NCBI RefSeq assembly: GCF_021390645.1 | Contig: NZ_JAJEJT010000004.1 | Location: 930,001-994,000, forward strand | From: Paraburkholderia flagellata | GTDB lineage: Bacteria > Pseudomonadota > Gammaproteobacteria > Burkholderiales > Burkholderiaceae | Length of the DNA: 64,000 nt | Direction: 5' to 3' | In this document: piece by piece, positions 33,990 through 42,248 of the stretch | Layout: each line of letters opens with the position of its first letter | Position numbering within the stretch: position 1 is the stretch's first letter | The notes under the pieces: generated by a model | The model's database searches: none | Told to the model about the DNA's origin: nothing | The model's input: the letters and a program-made list of their open reading frames with translations, nothing else | Made by a program: the position numbers and the translations under genes

Positions 33990-34907
33990 TCAGGAGGCCG
34001 AATCATCCTGCGCATTCTCCTTGACGAAGTCGACGAACGCGCGCAACGGCGCCGGCAGGTGCCGCCGTCCCGGATAGTAGAGAAACGGCCCCGGAAACGA
34101 GACGTCCCAGTCGTCGAGCAAGCGCACGAGCGCGCCGGTTCGAATATGCGGCAGCAACATCTCTTCAAAAAGATACACAATGCCGACGCCGTCGAGCGCC
34201 ATGTTGATCAGCAGGTCGAGCGCGGCGCCGGGACGCACGACGAGCGGCGTCGGCGGATCGAGCCGCAACACTTGGCCATCGCGCTCGAAATGCCAGAGCG
34301 GCAGCGCGCCGCCCGCGAACTGCACGCGCAAGCAGGCGTGCCCGAGCAGCTCGCGCGGATGTTCTGGCCGCCCGCGCGCCGCGAGATACGCGGGCGAAGC
34401 GACCGTCGCAAAGCGCTCCACGCGCGGCCCGATGGGAATCGCGATCATGTCCTGCTCCAGTCGCTCGTCGTAGCGAATACCGGCGTCGCAGCCGATCTGC
34501 AGCACGTCGACGAAGCCGTCCTCCACCACCACCTCCACGCGGATCTCGGGATACGCGCGATGAAATGGCGCGAGCACGCCAGGCAAAATGGTGCGCGCCG
34601 CGCTCGCAGGCACGTTGAGCTTGAGCGTGCCCGCGGGCTTTTCGCGGTAGCCATTGAGCACGTCGAGCGCCGCTTCCATCTCAGTAAAGAGCGGCGTGAT
34701 CGATTCGAGCAGGCGCTGCCCCGCTTCGGTCGGCGCGACGCTGCGCGTAGTGCGGTTCAAAAGGCGCAGCCCGAGCTTCGCCTCGAGCCTGCGCACCGCG
34801 GCACTCAGGCTGGACGCCGAAACGCCGCCCACGCGCGCCGCATCACGAAAGCCACCCGCGCGCGCCACTGAAACGAAAGCGGCCAGATCGTTCATTTCCA
34901 TCGGCAT
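33990..34907 (-). CDS. LysR-family regulator, divergent from aldo/keto reductase
   Basis: A 305-residue LysR protein, start ATG 34907. HTH at about residues 5-65 (NDLAAFVSVARAGGFRDAAR, RRLEAKLGLRLLNRTTRSV) and an effector domain with GTLKLNVPASAARTILPGVL and VEDGFVDVLQIGCDAGIRY. The tail FPGPFLYYPGRRHLPAPLRAF is usual for this subgroup. It faces the aldo/keto reductase gene across 150 bp with repeated TTCGAA sites, so it likely controls that gene and itself. Confidence 0.85.
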   Translation of the reverse strand: MPMEMNDLAAFVSVARAGGFRDAARVGGVSASSLSAAVRRLEAKLGLRLLNRTTRSVAPTEAGQRLLESITPLFTEMEAALDVLNGYREKPAGTLKLNVPASAARTILPGVLAPFHRAYPEIRVEVVVEDGFVDVLQIGCDAGIRYDERLEQDMIAIPIGPRVERFATVASPAYLAARGRPEHPRELLGHACLRVQFAGGALPLWHFERDGQVLRLDPPTPLVVRPGAALDLLINMALDGVGIVYLFEEMLLPHIRTGALVRLLDDWDVSFPGPFLYYPGRRHLPAPLRAFVDFVKENAQDDSAS

Positions 34908-34922
34908 CGTTCACCTCGCGCT

Positions 34923-35016
34923 GTTCGAACACATTGTTCGAACGCATCGTTTGATCCCATTGTGCGAAATCATGCACAGCCTGTTCTGATCAGACGGGAT
35001 TATCGGACAATTCGAA
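34923..35016. promoter_or_regulatory. TTCGAA repeats in the LysR / aldo-keto reductase intergenic region
   Basis: GTTCGAAC occurs at 34923-34930 and 34936-34943, with centres 13 bp apart, and TTCGAAC again at about 35011-35017. GTTCGAAC is itself a palindrome. Spaced repeats between divergent genes are what a tetrameric LysR regulator would bind. The motif is seen; the binding is inferred. Confidence 0.5.
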
Positions 35017-35057
35017 CGCGCCCATACTGCGGGCATTCGTCAACCGAGGAGCACGCA

Positions 35058-35957
35058 ATGCCGAACCGCAAACCCGCAAGCACGTATGAACTGGCCGGCC
35101 GTCAGGTGAACCGCATGGGCTACGGCGCCATGCAACTGGCGGGCCCCGGCGTGTTCGGGCCGCCGAAGGACCGCGCGCAGGCCGTCGCGGTGCTGCGCGA
35201 GGCCCTTGCGCTGGGCGTCGATCACATCGACACGAGCGACTTCTACGGCCCGCACGTGACCAACCAGATCATCCGTGAAGCGCTGTACCCGTATGCGCCG
35301 AACCTCACGATCGTCACCAAGGTCGGCGCCGTGCGCGACGACAAGGGCGCGTGGCTGCCAGCACTGGAACCCGTCGATATCGAGCGCGCCGTGCACGACA
35401 ACCTGCGCAATCTGGGCCTCGAAGCACTCGACGTGGTCAACCTGCGCATCATGGGCGATGTCCACAAGCCCGCCGATGGGCCTGTGGAAAAGCAGGTCGA
35501 AGCGCTTGCCCGGCTGCGTGAACGCGGCCTCGTGCGTAATGTGGGGATGTCCAACGCCACCGCTGCGCAAATCGCGGCGGCACAGCGCCTCGTGCCTGTT
35601 GTGTGCGTGCAGAATCACTACAACCTGGTGCACCGAGACGACGACCCGCTGATCGACGCACTGGCCGCGCAGGGCATCGCCTACGTGCCCTTCTTTCCGC
35701 TCGGCGGCTTTACGCCGATTCAATCGTCGACGCTTTCGTCGATCGCCGCTCGCCTCGAAGTCACGCCGATGGCGCTCGCGCTTGCGTGGCTCCTGCGGCG
35801 CTCGCCCAACATCCTGCTGATTCCGGGCACGTCCACGCTTTCGCACCTGCGTGAAAACGTGGCGGCAGCGCAGCTCGATCTGGACGACGAAGTGCTCGCC
35901 GAACTCGACGCCATCGGCAGCCGTGGCAATGGCGGCAGCGCAGCCGCGCATGCCTGA
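35058..35957 (+). CDS. Aldo/keto reductase
   Basis: A 299-residue TIM-barrel aldo/keto reductase. It contains VNRMGYGAMQLAGPGVFG, the catalytic DTSDFYGPH (Asp and Tyr), IVTKVGA with the catalytic Lys, VNLRIMGD in place of the usual His-containing strand, and GLVRNVGMSN. The cofactor region is LIPGTSTLSHLRENV, which fits NADPH. GAGG precedes the ATG at 35058. The substrate is unknown. It is divergent from a LysR regulator and 11 bp from the convergent LysR stop downstream. Confidence 0.85.
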   Translation: MPNRKPASTYELAGRQVNRMGYGAMQLAGPGVFGPPKDRAQAVAVLREALALGVDHIDTSDFYGPHVTNQIIREALYPYAPNLTIVTKVGAVRDDKGAWLPALEPVDIERAVHDNLRNLGLEALDVVNLRIMGDVHKPADGPVEKQVEALARLRERGLVRNVGMSNATAAQIAAAQRLVPVVCVQNHYNLVHRDDDPLIDALAAQGIAYVPFFPLGGFTPIQSSTLSSIAARLEVTPMALALAWLLRRSPNILLIPGTSTLSHLRENVAAAQLDLDDEVLAELDAIGSRGNGGSAAAHA

Positions 35958-35968
35958 ACGCCGCGCCG

Positions 35969-36874
35969 TCACGCCATTTCGGCCATCTCCAGTTTGCTCG
36001 CCAGCGCGTCGCGAATGAGCGCGACCGGCCGGACGAGGCGCCCCGGCACCGCCCCGTGCACGAGCCACACGTTCAGGCCCGAGCGGAAGTCGGTCGCGTC
36101 GATGATCTGCAGCTGGTCGCGAAGCGGGCTGCGCGCGAGCGCCTGCGGCGCCGCGAGCCCCACGCCCATGCCGCGCGCGATCAGCGAAAGCTGCAGTTCC
36201 GAGCCGAACGCCTCGACTGCCACGTTGAACGGCAGCCCCGCCATGCCCATCGCGCGGCTCAGCGCCGAGCGCATCCCGCAGCCGTCCTGATTCAGCACCC
36301 ACGGGTGATGCGCGAGTGCGGCGAGCGTGGTGGGCTCGTCGGGCAAGCCGAACGAGCGCGCCGCGACGACGAGGGTCGGCGTATAGCCGAGCTGGGTCGC
36401 GACGACGCTCGCCGGCGGCGCAACGGCGGCGGGCAGCAGGATGACAGCCGCATCGAGCCGCGCGCGCTCGACCTCGTCGAGCAGCCCTGGCGACCAGCCC
36501 GCCCTCACACGCAGCGTCAGCCTCGGAAACTCGCTACGCAATTGATCGACGGGTTGCTCGAGCGCCAGTTCCGAGAGAAACGGCGGCACGCCGAGCTTGA
36601 GTTCGCCCGCAGGTTCGGTTTCCGGCGAGGCGACCGACATCAAGTCGTCGACCGCGCGCAGGACGGAGCGCGCGAGGCTGTACACCTCGTTGCCGGCGGC
36701 CGTGGGTTTGAGGGGCTTGCTCTGGCGGTCGAGCAACTCGATGCCGAGCGTTGTCTCCAGGTTCTGCACGCGGCGCGTGAGTCCCGGCTGCGTGAGGAAC
36801 AGTCTCTCCGACGCCCGCACGAGCGAGCCGCTTTCGACCACCGCTACGAAGGCTTCCAGATCTCGCGTGTTCAC
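35969..36874 (-). CDS. LysR-family regulator, divergent from MFS transporter
   Basis: A 301-residue LysR regulator starting at GTG 36874 (NTRDLEAFVAVVESGSLVRA). The HTH ends with RVQNLETTLGIELLDRQSKP, and the effector domain includes GELKLGVPPFLSELAL and MGMAGLPFNVAVEAFGSELQ. The profile is like regulators of the CysL/Nac-like group, ligand unknown. A perfect 14-bp palindrome lies 18 bp upstream of the start, between this gene and the MFS transporter it faces. Confidence 0.85.
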   Translation of the reverse strand: MNTRDLEAFVAVVESGSLVRASERLFLTQPGLTRRVQNLETTLGIELLDRQSKPLKPTAAGNEVYSLARSVLRAVDDLMSVASPETEPAGELKLGVPPFLSELALEQPVDQLRSEFPRLTLRVRAGWSPGLLDEVERARLDAAVILLPAAVAPPASVVATQLGYTPTLVVAARSFGLPDEPTTLAALAHHPWVLNQDGCGMRSALSRAMGMAGLPFNVAVEAFGSELQLSLIARGMGVGLAAPQALARSPLRDQLQIIDATDFRSGLNVWLVHGAVPGRLVRPVALIRDALASKLEMAEMA

Positions 36875-36891
36875 AACAACTCCGCATAAAG

Positions 36892-36905
36892 ATTATCGCG
36901 ATAAT
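36892..36905. promoter_or_regulatory. Perfect palindrome ATTATCGCGATAAT
   Basis: A 14-bp perfect inverted repeat centred in the LysR / MFS divergent region. It is AT-rich at its edges, in an otherwise GC-rich area, and fits a LysR recognition site (T-N11-A type). Binding is inferred from position. Confidence 0.55.
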
Positions 36906-36969
36906 TCAATTGTCGCATAACGTGAGGCTCCCTACGATACCTGAACTTGCCATGTAGCGGAGCCAATCG

Positions 36970-38250
36970 ATGGAGCACCCTGCTGAAACGTGTACGCGCG
37001 TGATGGCGCGCGACGCCACCCCCGCCAGCCACGCCGCCCACGCCACGCTCACGCTGCCAATGACGCTGTTCTTTGCCGCCGCCGTTGGCGTGATCGTCGT
37101 CAATCTATCGGCGGCCCAGCCGCTTGCGGGGCTCGTGAGCCATTCGCTGCATCTGCGCCCGGAGTTCGTCGGCGCGGTCGCCATGCTGCCGCAGCTTGGC
37201 TATGCAGCGGGCCTGCTGTTGCTCGTGCCGCTTTGCGATCTGCTCGAAAACCGGCGCCTGATTTTCCGCACGCTCCTCGCCTGCTCCGGCTTTCTCGCCC
37301 TCGCGGCGCTCGCGCGCTCGGGCCCACTCTTTCTCGCCGCCGCGTTCCTCGCGGGGGCGACCTCCAGCGTGATCCAGATGCTCGTGCCGATGGCCGCCTC
37401 GATGGCGCCCGAAAGCCAGCGCGGGCGGGCGGTAGGCAACGTGATGAGCGGCCTGATGCTGGGCATCCTGCTGTCGCGGCCGCTTGCGAGCCTGATTGCG
37501 GGAACCCTGGGCTGGCGCGCGTTCTACGGTATCGAAGCGGCAGCGGATGCCCTGCTCGCCGTGGTCCTCCTCCTGCGCACGCCGCGCCGCATGCCGGCCG
37601 TGACTGCGCGCTACGCCGATCTGCTTTATTCGCTCTGGACTTTGCTGCGCACCGAGCGCGTTCTGCGGCGCAGCGCCTTTCTGGCGGCGCTCGCGTTGGG
37701 CGCCTTCTCTGCGTTCTGGACCGCGGTCGCCCTGCTGCTGTCGCAGCCGCCGTTTTCGCTGAGGATGAACGGCATTGCCGCGTTCGCGCTGGCTGGCGCG
37801 AGCGGCGCATTCGTCACGCCGCTCGCGGGCCGGCTGGGCGATCATGGCGCGGGGCGCGCGGTTCAATACGCCGCGCACGCGACGATGCTCGGCGCGGTCG
37901 TGCTGCTGGGCGTAGCGGGCGCAGGCTGGGGCGGTTTTTCTCCCGCCGCGCATCCCGCGTTGGCGCTGGGTCTGCTCGTTGCGGGCGCAGCCGCGCTCGA
38001 CGCGGGCGTCATCGCTGACCAGACGCTCGGGCGGCGCGCCATCAACCTGCTCAATCCCGCCGCGCGCGGGCGGCTCAATGCGATCTTCGTGGGGATGTTC
38101 TTCGTCGGCGGCGCGGCAGGCGCCCTCATGGCCGGCGCTGCGTGGGCCTCGGCGCGCTGGAGCGGCGTGTGTTTCGTCGCCCTCGGCTTTACGGTAGCGG
38201 TCATCGCGCTCGGCTTCGTTTATCGCGCGTCGCCGGCCTCTGCCCGCTAG
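36970..38250 (+). CDS. MFS transporter
   Basis: A 426-residue major facilitator with twelve hydrophobic segments. Helix 1 is LPMTLFFAAAVGVIVVNLSA; the loop 2-3 motif reads LVPLCDLLENRRLIF, a variant of GxxxDRxGRR with Asn in place of Gly-Arg. The repeat in the second half is PLAGRLGDHGAG. It probably exports a small molecule in exchange for protons, and the LysR gene opposite may sense that molecule. A bidirectional terminator follows. Confidence 0.85.
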   Translation: MEHPAETCTRVMARDATPASHAAHATLTLPMTLFFAAAVGVIVVNLSAAQPLAGLVSHSLHLRPEFVGAVAMLPQLGYAAGLLLLVPLCDLLENRRLIFRTLLACSGFLALAALARSGPLFLAAAFLAGATSSVIQMLVPMAASMAPESQRGRAVGNVMSGLMLGILLSRPLASLIAGTLGWRAFYGIEAAADALLAVVLLLRTPRRMPAVTARYADLLYSLWTLLRTERVLRRSAFLAALALGAFSAFWTAVALLLSQPPFSLRMNGIAAFALAGASGAFVTPLAGRLGDHGAGRAVQYAAHATMLGAVVLLGVAGAGWGGFSPAAHPALALGLLVAGAAALDAGVIADQTLGRRAINLLNPAARGRLNAIFVGMFFVGGAAGALMAGAAWASARWSGVCFVALGFTVAVIALGFVYRASPASAR

Positions 38251-38273
38251 CGCCCGCGCGGCGCACCAAAGAA

Positions 38274-38301
38274 AAAGCCGCGGCTCTTTAGCCGCGGCTT
38301 T
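38274..38301. terminator. Intrinsic terminator after the MFS gene
   Basis: AAAGCCGCGGCT (38274-38285) pairs with AGCCGCGGCTTT (38290-38301) around CTTT, a perfect 12-bp stem flanked by A-run and TTTCC. It can serve the MFS gene on the plus strand and the small minus-strand gene at 38393-38617. Confidence 0.85.
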
Positions 38302-38392
38302 CCTGTATCTGAATTGCCACTCGCGTATCAAATGACATGAAGCGAAGCGCGCCCGGCTCCCCGGTCAGTCCGTCACGCGCGCGGCGAGGCGC

Positions 38393-38617
38393 TCACGCCT
38401 GCTGATCCGACCCGTCCGCGGGCTGCGCCGTGTTGTCGTCGGCAGGCTTTTCGTCTTCCTTCTTCTCGACTAGCTGCTCGACTTCCTTGGCGCCCTCGAA
38501 ACCGGCAACTGCCGCTGCGGCCTTGGTTAGAAAGCCTGCGTTCGGATCGAGCTTCTCGGCGCCTTCCACTGCGGCCACCGCACCGGCAATTTCACCCACC
38601 TTGTCCAGAATGCCCAT
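38393..38617 (-). CDS. Small acidic hypothetical protein
   Basis: A 74-residue protein starting MGILDKVGEIAGAVAAVEGA, with GGAGGGG seven bases before ATG 38617. The first 45 residues form an Ala-rich amphipathic helix pair (AEKLDPNAGFLTKAAAAVAG), and the rest is a charged tail ending PADGSDQQA. No signal peptide. The repeated Ala/Gly helices resemble small bacterial stress or membrane-associated proteins, but I do not recognise a family. Read in isolation with its own terminator downstream. Confidence 0.65.
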   Translation of the reverse strand: MGILDKVGEIAGAVAAVEGAEKLDPNAGFLTKAAAAVAGFEGAKEVEQLVEKKEDEKPADDNTAQPADGSDQQA

Positions 38618-38856
38618 ATCACCCCTCCAGTTGAAACCCGCTCCGGGCTGACGAGGCGATGTCTCGCCTCCCGTGCGCCGCACCTTCCCATCCAGCGAGC
38701 GCGCCGCTTCATTGTGTGCCTGCTCGATGGCCGCATCAATCACTAACTCATTAATCTGACAATGGTTAACGATCTTATATTCGAACGTATATTGCGATGC
38801 GTCAATTGTTTGACTATATTGAAGTCGTCTCCTCCATGTCTCCATTGGCATGGTTC

Positions 38857-38889
38857 AAGCCCGCACTCGCTGCGGGCTTTTCTTTTTTC
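38857..38889 (+). terminator. Intrinsic terminator with no obvious gene before it
   Basis: AAGCCCGCA (38857-38865) pairs with TGCGGGCTT (38871-38879) around CTCGC, followed by TTCTTTTTT. It points along the plus strand. The 100 bp before it contains no convincing coding frame, raising the possibility of a small RNA gene from about 38,770. Confidence 0.75.
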
Positions 38890-39015
38890 CGGGCCGTACC
38901 TCTGGCCTGATATGGGCTTTGCATCCAGCCTGCGGGCCGCGGCCAGGCACGCGCCTTCCGCTGGCATAATTCTGCCTTCGCCGTTTTTCCAGCCCTCTTA
39001 CATTTCGCCGCTGCA

Positions 39016-39651
39016 ATGAACCTGCATACCTGGTGGCTGTTCCTCGTCACCGTCTTCGTCGTCTGCGCCATCCCCGGTCCCAACATGTTGCTCATCATGT
39101 CGCACGGCGCGCAGTACGGACTGCGCCGCACGAGCGCAACCATGGCCGGCTGCCTTTCCGCCCTGGTCCTGATGCTGGCCGTCTCCGCGGCCGGGCTCGG
39201 CGTATTCCTGCAGGCGTGGCCGACCATGTTCAACGCGCTGCGCTTCATCGGCGCGGCGTATCTCGTGTACCTGGGCATCAAAGCCTGGGGCGCACCGGTG
39301 CCCGAGGCCGCCGCCGACGTTGCCGAGCGTGTGGCCGCGCGCCCCGTGCGCTCGCCGCTTGCGCTCTATCGCAACGGCTTTTTCGTCGGCGGCAGCAATC
39401 CGAAGGCGATCCTGTTCGCGGCGGCGCTCCTGCCGCAGTTCATCGACGCGACCCGCCCAGTGCTGCCGCAATTCGGCGTGCTGGTCGCGACCTTCGCCGT
39501 GTGTGAAGTGAGCTGGTATCTCGTCTACGCGGGTTTCGGCACGCGCATCGGCGCGACGCTCAAGAGCCGGCGCGTGGCGAAAGCGTTTAATCGCGTGACG
39601 GGCGGCGTGTTCGTCGGCTTCGGCGCGATGATGGCGTTACTGCGCCAGTAA
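39016..39651 (+). CDS. LysE/RhtB-family amino acid exporter
   Basis: A 211-residue membrane protein with about six transmembrane segments. The family motif AIPGPNMLLIMSHGAQYGLR is in helix 1 and its loop, followed by RFIGAAYLVYLGIKAW and RNGFFVGGSNPKAILFAAALLPQF. These proteins export amino acids or related metabolites such as homoserine lactones. ATG 39016 follows a weakly defined ribosome site. Single gene, no recognisable regulator next to it. It marks the last clearly chromosome-like gene before the accessory region. Confidence 0.85.
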   Translation: MNLHTWWLFLVTVFVVCAIPGPNMLLIMSHGAQYGLRRTSATMAGCLSALVLMLAVSAAGLGVFLQAWPTMFNALRFIGAAYLVYLGIKAWGAPVPEAAADVAERVAARPVRSPLALYRNGFFVGGSNPKAILFAAALLPQFIDATRPVLPQFGVLVATFAVCEVSWYLVYAGFGTRIGATLKSRRVAKAFNRVTGGVFVGFGAMMALLRQ

Positions 39652-39845
39652 GGCTCGTCGAGCGGCAACACCGAGTGGTACGGGAACCAAAAATCTTTAA
39701 CTCTGGAGTTAACTGGTTCCCTTTTGCGGCCCGAGCGCAGATTTGCACCACGACCGAACTCCATCACGTGAACAGGTAGTGCGAAAACCGGGGTTAGCCA
39801 TTTTTCGACCTGCAAACGCAGAGACTTTTCACTCGTGCCTTTCAT
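39525..39845 (-). CDS. Small hypothetical protein, 3' end overlaps the LysE gene
   Basis: A 106-codon frame starting MKGTSEKSLRLQVEKWLTPV, with GGAGGAG five bases before ATG 39845, an excellent start signal. The first 40 residues look genuine (WLTPVFALPVHVMEFGRG). The rest becomes less protein-like and runs 127 bp antisense into the 3' end of lysE before a stop. That suggests the original gene has lost its stop codon or been truncated by rearrangement. No family named with confidence; similar small proteins with this opening are common in Burkholderiaceae as I remember them. Confidence 0.4.
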   Translation of the reverse strand: MKGTSEKSLRLQVEKWLTPVFALPVHVMEFGRGANLRSGRKREPVNSRVKDFWFPYHSVLPLDEPYWRSNAIIAPKPTNTPPVTRLNAFATRRLLSVAPMRVPKPA

Positions 39846-39935
39846 GCTCTCCTCCGGCAAGTCTGTGGCCTACCGACGCTGGGGAGAGCGTATCCACTCC
39901 CCCAGTTCGTGCCTTGTCCACCGTCGACGAAAGCG

Positions 39936-40265
39936 TTACTGGCCGATTTGTCGGCTTACATGATTCTCCTGCTGGTTTAGCACGTAGTCCTCTCGATGGG
40001 TGATATGGCTGCCGTCCTGTCTTGCCATGTCGCGATCCTCCTGCCGAATCTGATGGTCATCTCGATGGAGTCTCGCCGCCTCGGCGCGCGACATTTCCCC
40101 TTCGCGCACCTCCTGGTGAATGCGTCGGTCCTGATTCGCCAGGCGGTGATTGACTTCTGCGCGACGCGGGTGAGTTGCATCCCAGTTGGTCTGCGCCGAC
40201 GCGGTGCCTGCGAATGACATAGCAAGTACAGCAACCGCCGCGATTTTGTAGGCAACGTTGTGCAT
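39936..40265 (-). CDS. Secreted small charged protein
   Basis: A 109-residue exported protein. A signal peptide (MHNVAYKIAAVAVLAMSFAG to ASAQ) precedes a mature domain rich in His, Arg, Asp and Gln, with repeats such as NHRLANQDRRIHQEV and HRDDHQIRQEDRDMARQDG. GGAG lies six bases before ATG 40265; the ATG at 40271 is too close to it. The family is unknown to me by name, but this type of periplasmic His/Arg-rich protein is frequent in Burkholderiaceae. Metal or stress binding could be imagined, without evidence here. Confidence 0.65.
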   Translation of the reverse strand: MHNVAYKIAAVAVLAMSFAGTASAQTNWDATHPRRAEVNHRLANQDRRIHQEVREGEMSRAEAARLHRDDHQIRQEDRDMARQDGSHITHREDYVLNQQENHVSRQIGQ

Positions 40266-40506
40266 GTTCATCTCCGATTCCGTTGAGGGGACGGCTTCTC
40301 GCCGTTCACCTCCTCAACGCCACGGACGTCCACGATGTTGACCGGCGAGTTGTGAGTTCTGAAACCGATTATTTCGCGTAAGGCGGACGTACGAGTGGGG
40401 TCGCGGACGGCTCAGATGTTTCAAATTACACGTCTCGTTACACACAAACACACAGGTAATTTGCGCTCCAAATATATTGCCTTCACTACCGACAAGTGAG
40501 GAACGT

Positions 40507-40608
40507 ATGAAACGAATTTTCGCGCTAGCGCTGATGGCGGTATGTCTCGGGACCGCGTTGAGCGGCTGCATCGTCGTACCTGCAGGCGGCTACTACCACC
40601 GCTATTAA
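40507..40608 (+). CDS. Very small lipoprotein
   Basis: A 33-codon gene: MKRIFALALMAVCLGTALSG then CIVVPAGGYYHRY. GAGG lies five bases before the ATG. The lipobox ALSGC is clean, so the mature lipopeptide would have only 13 residues, ending in a Tyr/His-rich tail. Entericidin-like or outer membrane anchoring peptides have similar size. Shorter than usual annotation cut-offs. Confidence 0.55.
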   Translation: MKRIFALALMAVCLGTALSGCIVVPAGGYYHRY

Positions 40609-40750
40609 CATGGCCAACGGAGCTCCGCTTCCCTGGGTACTCGCAGGCATAAAGACTGCTGCGTATTAGAGAACGCTGGACGGTCCATACGGGAAACGTT
40701 AGTCTGGAAGCACTTCATGGACCGTCTGACCAACGTCGAGGAGCTGGCAC

Positions 40751-41059
40751 ATGGAAGTGAGCACCGAAACCCTTGTTGACATGCTACGAGTTGTCGAAGC
40801 CGAAGACCCCATAGACTACGCCGACTTGCCGTTTGATGAGGAGGACCTCAGACGTCTCGTCTTGAGCTCGCTCGTCGAACGGCATCATGTTGTCGAAGGA
40901 GACATGTCGGTTTCCGACGTCCATGCGATGTACCTTCTGAGCACCGCGAAACTCGTGCTCGAAAATACGGTGCTCCACGCTCGCCTGCTTTTACTCCAGG
41001 GACTGCAGGTCGACGTTCAGTCGCTTCTCGCCCCGTTCACCCTCAAGGGTAAAAAATAA
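40751..41059 (+). CDS. Hypothetical protein
   Basis: A 102-residue acidic soluble protein beginning MEVSTETLVDMLRVVEAEDP, mostly helical, with DYADLPFDEEDLRRLVLSSL and a C-terminal helix LENTVLHARLLLLQGLQVDV. No recognised domain and no signal peptide. The ATG has a weak ribosome site (GGAGCTGGCAC). It stands alone between the small lipoprotein and the LuxR-type gene. The even codon use and clean frame favour a real gene. Confidence 0.55.
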   Translation: MEVSTETLVDMLRVVEAEDPIDYADLPFDEEDLRRLVLSSLVERHHVVEGDMSVSDVHAMYLLSTAKLVLENTVLHARLLLLQGLQVDVQSLLAPFTLKGKK

Positions 41060-41297
41060 CGAAACCGGATGCGTACTGAAGAAAGACCTCGCTAGCCTCC
41101 TCCTTTCGGGCGACCGCGTCGTACAGCAGGCGGCCCTGAAGCGTCGTTCGTCTCAGCCGCCAAATCGTCATTTGGGAGGCCTATTCGCCCTGAACGACTG
41201 ACTCTCGACAACGGACTTACACACGCTGATTAGATTAAAGCGACCGCGCCAGAAAAGGTACTGCGGGAAGGATCAACGACGGTATACCGAGATGGAC

Positions 41298-42248
41298 TCA
41301 GAGACATTGTTCACTAACGCCTCGCAGTGCATCGCCCAGGGATACCTTGTTTGAAACTTTAAGCTTCAGATAGCACTGTTGAAGGTAGCTTCGCACAGTG
41401 GCAGGTGTAAGCCCTAGTTCGCGCGCAATCTCCTTGTGCGAAAGGCCCCCAGCGTAGGCACGCGCCACCATTTCCTCTCGACGCGTTAGTCCCAGGCTCA
41501 TGCGGAGCTGCAAGCCCAGGTGGCAACCTCCATCTGCGCTACGGGACGCTGACACGTCAAGTGTTCTCCCTTGCCATAGTCCTCCGTCAGTCCGGGTCAG
41601 GTTGTGGAGCGCCTTGGGTAGGCAACCCCCGTTCCACTCGGGAAACTCCGCCAATAGCACCTGGCAGAACGCCGGCGAGGCTTGCTCCAGCCAGGCATGT
41701 TCGTTCACCTTTGCCAGCAACTGGCGCTGATTGGCAAGTTTTCTTTGCCAGGTCGCGCGCTCCTGTTGCTCTTCGGCCAGAAACATGTGCGGCACCAGCA
41801 GTTCAACCAACGCGCGGTCATTGTCGGTGAACAACGGCAGCGAGTGGTCGCGATAGATCGAAAGAAAGCGCACGAGACCGGTATCTTCGTCAGCCATCGC
41901 CGTCGACAGCGCTGACGCGATTCCGTAGCGCACATCAAAGCAGTTTGGCGCGTCAAGGCCAGAATAGAGTTCGGTAACACCAGGATTTTCGAGAACCGAG
42001 CGCGCCAGTTCGTCCATCTCGGCGACCGCGAGCCAGTCGGCGGCAAACGCGGGGGGAAGCCGATGAAGGTAACTCTGAAGCACCCAAGGTGAGTTGCCCG
42101 ATAGACGTCCGAGACCCCACCACGCGGCGCTAAGTGGTAGATGGGCCTCCAGCAACTCCAGGGCGCGCCCACGAACGTCATCGCGCATCGATTGGCCGGT
42201 AAGCCGGTGCCAGGACAATAGCAGGGAAGATAGGGCTGCGAGCTGCAC
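41298..42248 (-). CDS. LuxR-type HTH transcriptional regulator
   Basis: A 316-residue regulator with a C-terminal LuxR/FixJ helix-turn-helix (about residues 250-312: LTRREEMVARAYAGGLSHKE, LTPATVRSYLQQCYLKLKVS). The N-terminal 240 residues lack the conserved autoinducer-binding Trp/Tyr/Asp set and no receiver aspartate is seen, so it senses something else or is a GAF-like solo regulator. It is divergent from the serine-hydrolase lipoprotein gene, 335 bp apart, making that gene a likely target. Confidence 0.75.
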   Translation of the reverse strand: MQLAALSSLLLSWHRLTGQSMRDDVRGRALELLEAHLPLSAAWWGLGRLSGNSPWVLQSYLHRLPPAFAADWLAVAEMDELARSVLENPGVTELYSGLDAPNCFDVRYGIASALSTAMADEDTGLVRFLSIYRDHSLPLFTDNDRALVELLVPHMFLAEEQQERATWQRKLANQRQLLAKVNEHAWLEQASPAFCQVLLAEFPEWNGGCLPKALHNLTRTDGGLWQGRTLDVSASRSADGGCHLGLQLRMSLGLTRREEMVARAYAGGLSHKEIARELGLTPATVRSYLQQCYLKLKVSNKVSLGDALRGVSEQCL

